Assembly (NCBI GenBank): GCA_902628635.1 | Contig: CACONQ010000002.1 | Location: 1-64,000, forward strand | Reading direction: 5' to 3' | DNA from: an uncultured Pelagibacteraceae bacterium | GTDB taxonomy: Bacteria; Pseudomonadota; Alphaproteobacteria; Pelagibacterales; Pelagibacteraceae | Length of the DNA stretch: 64,000 nt | Part shown: piece after piece, positions 53,415 to 62,109 of the stretch | Numbering within the stretch: the stretch's first letter is position 1 | How the letters are laid out: every line of letters starts with the position of its first letter | The notes under the pieces: generated by a model | What the model saw: only the letters and a program-made list of their open reading frames with translations | Databases searched by the model: none | Told to the model about the DNA's origin: nothing | Program-made: the position numbers and the translations under genes

Positions 53415-54292
53415 ATTTAATATTTAAAATACCTGGACCATTACTAGTGTTTTTTGGAGCATGTAGTTTGAGCTTTGGTGGTTTAATTGTTAAGTCTTTT
53501 GAAGGAGCAACCTTGTGGCAAATACTGTTTTGGAGATCTTTATTTTTCATTATGGTTGTACTTATTTTCCTTTTAATTTCTTATAAAAAGAAAATTTTTA
53601 AAGCTTTTTATAATTCTGGAATTCCCGGAATATTTGGAGGTATAATTTTATCATCAGGTTTTTGTGGATATGTTTTTGCGATGTATAACACTACAGTTGC
53701 AAATACTAATTTCATAATTCAAACTCAAACAATTTTTTTAGCAATCTTTGGATATTTTTTTTTAAAAGAAAAAATATCTAAAATAACTCTTGTCTCAATA
53801 TTTCTGGCAATTTCTGGCATTATATTAATGGTTGGATCTGATTTAGAGCCTGGTCAAATGTCAGGAAACCTAGCCGCATTTATTATGCCTGTATCTTTTG
53901 CAATTCTGATTTTAATAATTAGAAAGTATCCAAATGTAGATATGGTTCCATTACAGCTCTATGCTGGAATTACTGCTATGATAATAGGATATATTATAGC
54001 TGGAAAAATAAATATATCCGCTCACGATATTTTTTTAGGATTTTTAGCAGGATTTTTTCAATTAGGTTTTGGATTTATTTTAATTACCATTGGCGCAAGA
54101 TCAACGCCTTCAGCAATGGTTGGAATTATAATGTTGACTGAAGCAGTTTTAGGACCATTTTGGGCATGGCTATTTATCAACGAAAATTCATCTTTTATGG
54201 TTTTGATAGGAGGTACAATTGTTATAATTGCTGTTTTGCTTCAATTTTACACTTCAATTAAGAATGAAAATCAAACTATTCTAAACAAATAA
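53411..54292 (+). CDS. DMT-superfamily (EamA) transporter
   Basis: Ten-TM drug/metabolite transporter pattern; overlaps pxpC stop. Confidence 0.88.
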   Translation: MNLIFKIPGPLLVFFGACSLSFGGLIVKSFEGATLWQILFWRSLFFIMVVLIFLLISYKKKIFKAFYNSGIPGIFGGIILSSGFCGYVFAMYNTTVANTNFIIQTQTIFLAIFGYFFLKEKISKITLVSIFLAISGIILMVGSDLEPGQMSGNLAAFIMPVSFAILILIIRKYPNVDMVPLQLYAGITAMIIGYIIAGKINISAHDIFLGFLAGFFQLGFGFILITIGARSTPSAMVGIIMLTEAVLGPFWAWLFINENSSFMVLIGGTIVIIAVLLQFYTSIKNENQTILNK

Positions 54293-54301
54293 TTATTTAA
54301 A

Positions 54302-55549
54302 ATGAAAATTGCTATAGTTGGATCAGGAATCTCTGGGTTAAGTGCTGCATATTATTTATCAAAAAAACACAAGGTAGATCTTTTTGAAAAAGGAGATCAT
54401 TTTGGAGGTCATGCATATACTATTGATCTACATATAGATAAAAATGATAAACAGTTTATACCAGTTGATATCGGTTTTATTGTTTTTAATCATTACACTT
54501 ATCCAAATTTAATAGAATTTTTTAAACAAAATAAGGTTGAAATAGAAAAAAGTGACATGAGTTTTTCCGTAACAACACATTCAAATGAAGTTGAGTATTG
54601 TGGAAAAGGTCTTAACGGAATGTTTTCAAGTAGAAAAAATTTATTTAATTTAAAGTTTTTGAAGATGTTTTTAGAAATAATTAAATTTTATAAGAGAAGC
54701 TCAAATTTAAATTTAAAAGATAATAAACTAACATTGGGGCAATATTTAGAAAAAGAGAAACTTTCAAATTATTTTATCAACTATCATATAATTCCAATGG
54801 TATCAGCTATATGGTCAATGCCTCCGTATGAAGCAAGGCAAATGCCATTTACTTTTTTTTTAAAATTTTTTCAAAATCATGGATTATTTAAAATTATAAA
54901 TAGACCACAATGGTATACAGTAAAAAATAGAAGTAAATCATATGTTGATGAAGTTTTAAAAAATATTAGCGGTGAACATTATAAAAACTATGAAATTAAA
55001 AAAGTTAAAAGAAATAGTTATGGAGTAAGAGTTTTTTATGGCGAAGATAACGAGTTTTTTGATTATGACAAAGTGGTCTTGGCAACACATGCAAATGATA
55101 CAATAAAATTAATAGATAATCCTACTGATAAAGAAAAACAAATACTTTCAAAATTCAAATATAAAAAAAATACAGCATATATTCATACAGATAGTAAATT
55201 TATGCCAAAAAACTTTAAAGCATGGTCCGCCTGGAACTCTTACATTGACAGTAAAAACTTAAATAATACTTGTATAACATATTGGTTAAATCAACTTCAA
55301 AATTTAAAAATAAAAAAAAATATTTTTTTAACACTTAATCCAATTATGAAATTAGATGATGAAAAAATTTTGAAAAAAGTAGATTTTACGCATCCTTACT
55401 ATGATATGGATGCTCTTGAGAACCAAATAAATTTAAAAGAAATACAAAATAAGAATAATCTCTTATTTTCTGGTAGTTATTTTGGATATGGTTTTCATGA
55501 AGATGGGATAAAATCATCTTTAGAAATGATAAAATTTTTAGATGATTAA
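54302..55549 (+). CDS. NAD(P)/FAD-binding amine-oxidase-like protein of the Cfa cluster
   Basis: IAIVGSGISGLSAAYYLSKKHKVDLFEKGDHFGGHAYT; followed by DUF1365 and Cfa. Confidence 0.9.
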   Translation: MKIAIVGSGISGLSAAYYLSKKHKVDLFEKGDHFGGHAYTIDLHIDKNDKQFIPVDIGFIVFNHYTYPNLIEFFKQNKVEIEKSDMSFSVTTHSNEVEYCGKGLNGMFSSRKNLFNLKFLKMFLEIIKFYKRSSNLNLKDNKLTLGQYLEKEKLSNYFINYHIIPMVSAIWSMPPYEARQMPFTFFLKFFQNHGLFKIINRPQWYTVKNRSKSYVDEVLKNISGEHYKNYEIKKVKRNSYGVRVFYGEDNEFFDYDKVVLATHANDTIKLIDNPTDKEKQILSKFKYKKNTAYIHTDSKFMPKNFKAWSAWNSYIDSKNLNNTCITYWLNQLQNLKIKKNIFLTLNPIMKLDDEKILKKVDFTHPYYDMDALENQINLKEIQNKNNLLFSGSYFGYGFHEDGIKSSLEMIKFLDD

Positions 55550-56309
55550 AGAGTCTTGTATTTATACTGGAAAAGTAGTTCATAAAAGATTTAAACCAAA
55601 AGAGCATTTTTTTAAGTATAAAGTTTTTTCAATTTTATTAGATTTAAATGAAATTAAATTTATTAATAAAAATATAAATTTTTTCTCTCATAACAAATTT
55701 AATCTTATGAGTTTTTATGATAAAGATCATGGCCCAAGAGATGGATCCTCCCTTACTGACTGGGTAAAATCAAATTTAAAATCAGCTGGCATAAACAGTA
55801 ATGAAATAAAAATTAAAATATTGTGTTATCCAAGAATACTAGGATATGTATTTAATCCTTTAAGTATTTTTTTTGTTTATAATTCTGAATCAAAATTAAT
55901 ATCTATTTTGTATGAGGTAAAAAATACATTTGGGGAACAACATACATATGTATTTAAAGTAGATGAAAAATCAGAATTACTTAAAAACAATTGTGAAAAA
56001 AAATTTTTCGTTTCACCTTTTATGGATTTAGAATCTGTTTATTATTTTAAAGTCCTAAATCCAGATAAAAATCTATCAATAATAATTGATCAAAGGGATA
56101 AACATGGGAAATTGTTATTTGCATCACAAGATGGTGTAAGATCAAATTTAAACTCTAAAAACCTGATATTTTCTTATCTTAAACACCCACTAATGACTTT
56201 TAAAATAATATCAGCGATACATTTTGAGGCATTAAGATTATGGCTTAAAGGAATTAAATTAGTTAAAAAAAAAGTTAATATTAAAAATAATATATCTTTT
56301 GAAAAGTAA
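55542..56309 (+). CDS. DUF1365 family protein
   Basis: YTGKVVHKRFKPKEHFFKYKVFSILLDLNEI, GYVFNPLSIFFVY, KNTFGEQHTYVF; genomic context. Confidence 0.9.
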   Translation: MIKESCIYTGKVVHKRFKPKEHFFKYKVFSILLDLNEIKFINKNINFFSHNKFNLMSFYDKDHGPRDGSSLTDWVKSNLKSAGINSNEIKIKILCYPRILGYVFNPLSIFFVYNSESKLISILYEVKNTFGEQHTYVFKVDEKSELLKNNCEKKFFVSPFMDLESVYYFKVLNPDKNLSIIIDQRDKHGKLLFASQDGVRSNLNSKNLIFSYLKHPLMTFKIISAIHFEALRLWLKGIKLVKKKVNIKNNISFEK

Positions 56310-56311
56310 TT

Positions 56312-57484
56312 ATGAACAAAATAGCAGATAAAATTGCACTTAGTCTCTTATCCAAAATTAAGCATGGAAAAATAAATCTTAAAAACTTTGATGGAAAACA
56401 GTTTATCATTGGTGATAAGAGCTCCGACTTGGAAGTTGACCTAATAATTAAAAAGCCAGGTTTTTTTTTAGAAATTATAAATAAAGGAAGTATTGGACTC
56501 GCCGAGTCCTATATGAGAGATGAAATTGAAACAAACAATTTAACAAATTTAATAGAAATCTTAGCTATAAATATTAAAACTGTACATAAATTCTCAGGTG
56601 CATTTGACTTACCAATATTGAACTATGTTAAAAATTTTTTTATAAAAAATACCAAGGAAAGAAGCAAGGAAAATATTGCAAAACACTATGATTTAGGAAA
56701 TGAATTTTTTTCTACATGGCTTGACAAAACCTTAACATACTCAAGTGCTATTTTTGAAAATGGAAAGAATAATTTAGAAGATGCACAGATAAATAAATAT
56801 AAAAAACTTTCTAATTTAATTAAACCAAATGTTGGAGATAAAATGCTTGAAATCGGATGTGGATGGGGCGGATATGCAGAGTATGTAGGAAAAAATTATG
56901 ACGTTAAAATCGATTGTATAACTATATCAAAAAAACAATTTGATTATGCAAAAGAAAGAATTTTTAAAAAAGGTCTTAATGAAAAAGTAAATATTAAAAT
57001 GATGGATTATAGAGATGTAAAATCAAAGTATAATTCAATTGCATCTATTGAAATGATAGAAGCAGTTGGACAAAAATATTTAAAAGGTTATTTTAAAACA
57101 ATAAAAGAAAACCTAAAATCTGGGGGAACAGCAGCAATACAAGCAATCACTATTGATGATAATTTATATAATAGGTACAAATCTAAGCAAGATTTTATTC
57201 AAAAGTATATTTTTCCTGGTGGTTTTTTGCCTTGTAAAAAAAATATCATTGAACTCGCAAATGAAAACAATTTAAATTTTAATCAGTGTTATTCATACGG
57301 CAAACATTATTCAGATACTTTGATGGTATGGAGGGATGAATTTCAAAAAAAATGGAATGAAATCTCAAAACAAGGGTTTGATATTACATTTAAAAGAATG
57401 TGGAATTTTTATTTGTCTTATTGTGAGGCTGGCTTTAAATCTAAAAATATTGATCTAATACAATTTTCACTTCAAAATAAATAA
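56312..57484 (+). CDS. cfa: cyclopropane-fatty-acyl-phospholipid synthase family methyltransferase
   Basis: AKHYDLGNEFFSTWLDKTLTYSSAIFENG, MLEIGCGWGGYAEYV, YIFPGGFLP. Confidence 0.93.
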   Translation: MNKIADKIALSLLSKIKHGKINLKNFDGKQFIIGDKSSDLEVDLIIKKPGFFLEIINKGSIGLAESYMRDEIETNNLTNLIEILAINIKTVHKFSGAFDLPILNYVKNFFIKNTKERSKENIAKHYDLGNEFFSTWLDKTLTYSSAIFENGKNNLEDAQINKYKKLSNLIKPNVGDKMLEIGCGWGGYAEYVGKNYDVKIDCITISKKQFDYAKERIFKKGLNEKVNIKMMDYRDVKSKYNSIASIEMIEAVGQKYLKGYFKTIKENLKSGGTAAIQAITIDDNLYNRYKSKQDFIQKYIFPGGFLPCKKNIIELANENNLNFNQCYSYGKHYSDTLMVWRDEFQKKWNEISKQGFDITFKRMWNFYLSYCEAGFKSKNIDLIQFSLQNK

Positions 57485-57488
57485 AATT

Positions 57489-58037
57489 ATGAAAAATATA
57501 AAACAAATAATACTTCCTTTTTTGTTGATTATTATATTTTCATTTAATACAAGCTGCAGTACTAACAATATGAAACCTGAAGATTTTAAAAACAAAGAAC
57601 CTAGACTTATTATTGAGAATTATTTGTCTGGGAATATCAAGGCTTGGGGAGTTCTGCAAAACAGATCTGGAAAAGTCACAAGACAATTTTCTGCAGATTT
57701 AAATGGTAAATGGGACGGTAAGCAACTTATCCTTGATGAGCTATTTAATTGGGATGATGGAGAGGTTCAAAAAAGACAATGGCAAATTACAAAAATTGAT
57801 GAAAATAATTATGAGGGAACAGCAGGAGATGTGGTGGGAAAGGCCAAAGGTTATTCATATGGGCCAGCTTTTAAATTTGAATATGTTCTTTTAGTCCCTG
57901 TTAAAGGAAAAGAAATGAAAATTACTTTTGACGACTGGATATTTAAACAAGATGAACGTGTAGCTATTAATAGAGCAACAATGACAAAATTTGGATTTAA
58001 AGTAGCAGAGTTGACGGTTGTTTTTGTAAAAGATTAA
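57489..58037 (+). CDS. DUF3833-type lipoprotein
   Basis: Lipoprotein-like N-terminus FNTSCSTNNMKPEDF; FNWDDGEVQKRQWQI; directly after cfa. Confidence 0.82.
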   Translation: MKNIKQIILPFLLIIIFSFNTSCSTNNMKPEDFKNKEPRLIIENYLSGNIKAWGVLQNRSGKVTRQFSADLNGKWDGKQLILDELFNWDDGEVQKRQWQITKIDENNYEGTAGDVVGKAKGYSYGPAFKFEYVLLVPVKGKEMKITFDDWIFKQDERVAINRATMTKFGFKVAELTVVFVKD

Positions 58038-58795
58038 TTTTTTTTTTGATGCTTTGTCATTTTTCCTACAAGACTAAAATAAATTTTACTAGGTAAAAAA
58101 CTTAGTATTTTCAGAATTATTGTGAGAGATTTTGGAAAATGAATCTCAAAATTATTTTTATTTACAAGCCCATCATATATTTTCTCAGCAGCATAATCGG
58201 TAGTTTTTAAAAAAGGCATTTTAAAATCATTTTTATCTGTCATTGGCGTTTTTATAAAACCTGGTGATACTAAACTGACACGAACATTAGATCTTTTAAA
58301 ATCAAAAAATAAACTTTCCGCAAGGTTATTTAAAGCTGATTTAGATGGACCATAACCAGTTGAGTTAGGTAATCCTCTGTATCCTGCGATAGAGGATACG
58401 ATTGTTATTATACCACCTTTTTTCTCTTTAAAATATTTTTCAACAGCTTTGATACAGTTTAATGTTCCAAAAAAATTTACTTTAAATACCTCTTCAATTT
58501 GCTCCACGTCAATATCCTTTTCTTTTTTAGGATTCCATGTCCCTGTTGAAAAAAAACATATTTCTACATTTTCAAATTTTTTCTGAATTTCATTGAAAAC
58601 TTCCAAACATTTCGACTTGTCTGTTACATCTAGGGGGTAAGAAAAAATATTTTTATTATTTTCTGATATTTCTTTAAGAAGACCCTCTCTTCTAGCAGAA
58701 ATAGCAACATTCCATCCCATGCTTGCAAATTTAATAGCTAGAGCTTTTCCAATTCCCGTACTGCCACCCGTTATCCAAATAGTTTTTTTATTCAT
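58034..58795 (-). CDS. short-chain dehydrogenase/reductase
   Basis: WITGGSTGIGKALAIKFASMG, YGPSKSALNNLAESL. Confidence 0.93.
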   Translation of the reverse strand: MNKKTIWITGGSTGIGKALAIKFASMGWNVAISARREGLLKEISENNKNIFSYPLDVTDKSKCLEVFNEIQKKFENVEICFFSTGTWNPKKEKDIDVEQIEEVFKVNFFGTLNCIKAVEKYFKEKKGGIITIVSSIAGYRGLPNSTGYGPSKSALNNLAESLFFDFKRSNVRVSLVSPGFIKTPMTDKNDFKMPFLKTTDYAAEKIYDGLVNKNNFEIHFPKSLTIILKILSFLPSKIYFSLVGKMTKHQKKN

Positions 58796-58819
58796 CCTAT
58801 ACTGATGTATAATACTTAT

Positions 58820-59287
58820 ATGTTAAAAAATAAATTTATATCGTTTATGCTTTTCGCAATTGCGACGTATTCCGCGTCATTTATTGGGGGTATTTCAACT
58901 ATTAATTCAAAAGAGCCCTGGTATTCAAGCTTGAACAAATCGTTTTTAACTCCACCTGACTGGATTTTTGCACCTGTTTGGACAACACTTTATTTGTTTA
59001 TGACCATTGCTATATGGCTAGCATGGCACAAAAATTATAAAAATTTAAATATCGTTTTAATTTACTTTATTCACTTATTATTTAATACAACTTGGAGTAT
59101 AGTTTTTTTTGTTTTCCATAATATTTCTTTAGCATTAGTAAATTTGATTGTGCTAATTTTATTTATTGTAATTCTTACTGTAAAATTTAAACAAATAAGT
59201 ATTATAAGTTATTATTTAATGATTCCATATTTGTTATGGAGTTGTTATGCGTTAATACTAAATGCAACTTTATTATATTTAAATTAA
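58820..59287 (+). CDS. tspO: TspO/MBR family tryptophan-rich sensory protein
   Basis: WYSSLNKSFLTPPDWIFAPVWTTLYLFMTIAIWLAW; start 58820 favoured over 58805. Confidence 0.9.
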   Translation: MLKNKFISFMLFAIATYSASFIGGISTINSKEPWYSSLNKSFLTPPDWIFAPVWTTLYLFMTIAIWLAWHKNYKNLNIVLIYFIHLLFNTTWSIVFFVFHNISLALVNLIVLILFIVILTVKFKQISIISYYLMIPYLLWSCYALILNATLLYLN

Positions 59288-59288
59288 T

Positions 59289-60392
59289 ATGGATGATGTA
59301 GTAATTATTGGCGGGGGTATCATTGGAACTGCTACTGCTTATTTTTTATCAAAAGAAGGAAGAAAAGTTAAAGTAATTGAGAGAGACCCAACCTATAAAC
59401 AAGCATCTTTCCCACTTTCCCTTGGAGGATTTAGAAGACAATTTTTTCAAAAAGAAAATATCCTTCTTGGAAAATTTGCAAAAGAATTTATTTTTGATTT
59501 ACCAAATGTTTTAAAAACCGAAAAAAATCCCAATCCAACTGCTAGTATGGTAGCCAACGGATATCTATTGATGTTTGGACCTGAACATGCAGAAGAACAG
59601 TATAGAGCGCTTGAAAATCATAAAGCTTGTGATGCTGGTACAAAAAATATTAAAGGCTCAGAATTGTCAAAGGTTTTTCCTTATATTAACAATGAGGGTA
59701 TCGAAACTGCAACATATACAGATAATAAAACTGAGGGATGGATTGATCCTTTTATGTTTCATGGAGCATTAAAAAGTAAAGCTATGGAACTTGGCGCTGA
59801 GTTCATTAAAGGTGAGATAAATAATATTTCTGAAGTTAAGGCTCATACAATTGTATCTGCCGCTGGGTGTTGGACGAAAAAACTTTTAGATGATATTCCC
59901 GTTGTTCCACAAAAACATACCGTGTTTAGGGTTAAGTGCCCAAAACATTACGCTGATATGCCTTTAACTGGTGATTTAACTACAGGAGTTTATTGGAGAC
60001 CAGAAGGGAAAGAATATTTAGCAGGGTCGCCAATATCTGTTTTTGATGCTGACGATCTTGAGCCAGCCTGGAATGATTTTGAAGAATTGGTCTGGCCTGC
60101 TTTAGCAAAAAGAATACCTGCATTTGAGGAATTGAAGCTTACAGGAGGCTGGGCAGGTTATTATGATTGCAACAAATTAGATAATAACGCCGTGGTAGGA
60201 AAACATCCTAAATATGAGAATGTATATTTGGCCTCAGGTTTTACTGGTAGAGGATTAATGCAAGCGCCTGGAATTGGTAGAGCATTGACTGAACTTATTA
60301 CAACAGGCTCATATCAAACTATTGATATTAGTGAATTTGCAGTCGAGAGAGTTCTAGACAAGAATGCAAGGCCCGAACCTTATGTACTTTAA
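59289..60392 (+). CDS. FAD-dependent oxidoreductase (DAO/glycine-sarcosine oxidase-like)
   Basis: DVVIIGGGIIGTATAYFLSKEGRKVKVIERDP, GGWAGYYDCNKLDNNAVVGKHP, ASGFTGRGLMQAPGIGRALTELI. Confidence 0.88.
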   Translation: MDDVVIIGGGIIGTATAYFLSKEGRKVKVIERDPTYKQASFPLSLGGFRRQFFQKENILLGKFAKEFIFDLPNVLKTEKNPNPTASMVANGYLLMFGPEHAEEQYRALENHKACDAGTKNIKGSELSKVFPYINNEGIETATYTDNKTEGWIDPFMFHGALKSKAMELGAEFIKGEINNISEVKAHTIVSAAGCWTKKLLDDIPVVPQKHTVFRVKCPKHYADMPLTGDLTTGVYWRPEGKEYLAGSPISVFDADDLEPAWNDFEELVWPALAKRIPAFEELKLTGGWAGYYDCNKLDNNAVVGKHPKYENVYLASGFTGRGLMQAPGIGRALTELITTGSYQTIDISEFAVERVLDKNARPEPYVL

Positions 60393-60562
60393 TTTTTTTT
60401 TAAATAAATTCCAAGCAACCCATTAAAAAAAGACACAAAAATAATAATAGATTGTCCTTTTAACGAGTAAAATTCAAAAGAAGGATAAAATCCGATTGCC
60501 ACCGAAAACAAAATATAAGTAATCAAAAATGGCTTATAAAATTTCTTTAATTTCTCGTACAT
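60389..60562 (-). CDS. small 57-aa putative two-TM membrane protein (not in supplied ORF track)
   Basis: MYEKLKKFYKPFLITYILFSVAIGFYPSFEFYSLKGQSIIIFVSFFNGLLGIYLKKN*; stop overlaps the convergent gene stop as TTAA. Confidence 0.5.
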   Translation of the reverse strand: MYEKLKKFYKPFLITYILFSVAIGFYPSFEFYSLKGQSIIIFVSFFNGLLGIYLKKN

Positions 60563-60574
60563 GTAAATTCAAGA

Positions 60575-62035
60575 TTATGTGCCGCAAAAAGTTTTATATG
60601 GAATTTTGCTAGGCTTAGGAGATGTCTGTAAATCTTGAATTGAGGATTGTATTTTGTAAGGTTCACTTAAGACTTTCAGTAATCTATTTGTTTTTTCCAA
60701 ATCACCTGTCTCTGCAGTTTTCAAAGCATCTTCAACCAGATGATTTCGTGGTATCACTACAGGGTTTGATTTTTTCATATTCTTTTCTGAAGTTTTGTCA
60801 TTATTATTTACTGATAGACGAATTTTCCATCTTTCCTTCCATTTTAAAAAGTCATCTTTATGAAAGATTTTATCATTAATCATATTTTCATAAGTTAAAT
60901 TACAAAATGTATTAGTATAATCAGCTTTATTTATATGCATCCATTGTAACAAGTCTAAGATTAATACCTCATCTTCTTTTTGATTGCCTATAATCCCAAG
61001 CTTATCTCTCATCATTCCAAGCCATTTTTTTTCGTAATTACTATCAAATTCATTTATCTTATCTGTAGCTAATTTTATTGCTTTATCTTTATTTGAATCA
61101 AGCAAAGGAATTAAACACTCGGCAAATCTCGCAAGGTTCCATTTTGCTATTGTAGGTTGGTTGTAATATGCATAACGACCAAAATGGTCTATTGAGCTGA
61201 ATACACTCTTTGGATCGTACTGATCCATAAAAGCACATGGGCCATAATCTATAGTTTCACCTGATAAAGCCATATTATCTGTATTCATTACTCCATGAAT
61301 AAATCCAACTCTCATCCAATTCACAATTAAATCAATCTGTTTTTCCATTAATTTATCAATCAAATTTAAATATAAATTTTCTTTATTTTTTAAAGATGGG
61401 TAATGTTTATTTATTGTAAAATTAATTAGAGTTTTTAAATTTGAATCATCTTTTTTATATGCAAAGTATTGAAATGTGCCTACACGAAGATGACTAGTAG
61501 CTACTCTAGTAAGAATTGCTCCTTTTAATTCTGTCTCTCTAATAACTTTTTCACCAGTTTTTATTACAGCTAAACTTCTTGTTGTTGGTATATTCAAATA
61601 ATGCATTGCCTCACTAATAATATACTCTCTCAACATAGGACCTAATGCAGCTTTGCCATCACCATCTCTAGAAAATTTAGTTTTACCTGAACCTTTAAAT
61701 TGAATTTCAAATCCTTGATTATTTTGAGTTACATGTTCACCAATTGTTATTGCTCTACCATCACCTAAAATAGTAAAATGTCCAAACTGATGACCAGCAT
61801 ATGCCATTGAAATAGTCTTTGATCCAGCAGGTAGTGAATTTCCAGAGAAAACTGAAGCTAGATACTCATCATCTAAATCCAATAAATTTAAACCAAGTTC
61901 TTTTGATAGGGCGTGATTAATTATGACAACTTCTGGCTTCTCAACTATATCTGGTTTTTGTTCAGATAACATTATGTTTGGAAGACTCAAATATGTATTA
62001 TTGAAATTCCATTCAATTTTATTATCAACTACCAT
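60575..62035 (-). CDS. selO: SelO/YdiU (UPF0061) protein adenylyltransferase pseudokinase
   Basis: AYAGHQFGHFTILGDGRAITIGE, IQFKGSGKTKFSRDGDGKAALGPMLREYI, GVMNTDNMALSGETIDYGPCAFMD. Confidence 0.93.
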   Translation of the reverse strand: MVVDNKIEWNFNNTYLSLPNIMLSEQKPDIVEKPEVVIINHALSKELGLNLLDLDDEYLASVFSGNSLPAGSKTISMAYAGHQFGHFTILGDGRAITIGEHVTQNNQGFEIQFKGSGKTKFSRDGDGKAALGPMLREYIISEAMHYLNIPTTRSLAVIKTGEKVIRETELKGAILTRVATSHLRVGTFQYFAYKKDDSNLKTLINFTINKHYPSLKNKENLYLNLIDKLMEKQIDLIVNWMRVGFIHGVMNTDNMALSGETIDYGPCAFMDQYDPKSVFSSIDHFGRYAYYNQPTIAKWNLARFAECLIPLLDSNKDKAIKLATDKINEFDSNYEKKWLGMMRDKLGIIGNQKEDEVLILDLLQWMHINKADYTNTFCNLTYENMINDKIFHKDDFLKWKERWKIRLSVNNNDKTSEKNMKKSNPVVIPRNHLVEDALKTAETGDLEKTNRLLKVLSEPYKIQSSIQDLQTSPKPSKIPYKTFCGT

Positions 62036-62109
62036 TAAATAGATATAGTTAATACTCAAGTTTATATCAAGATGATATAAACTTGAGTTTGTAACTAAAA
62101 ATTAAGAAT

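Noticed and set aside
57703-57894. Forward 63-aa ORF inside DUF3833, and similar nested ORFs (59575-59772, 62218-62406, 63113-63313)
   Set aside because: Alternative frames within confident CDSs without independent evidence.
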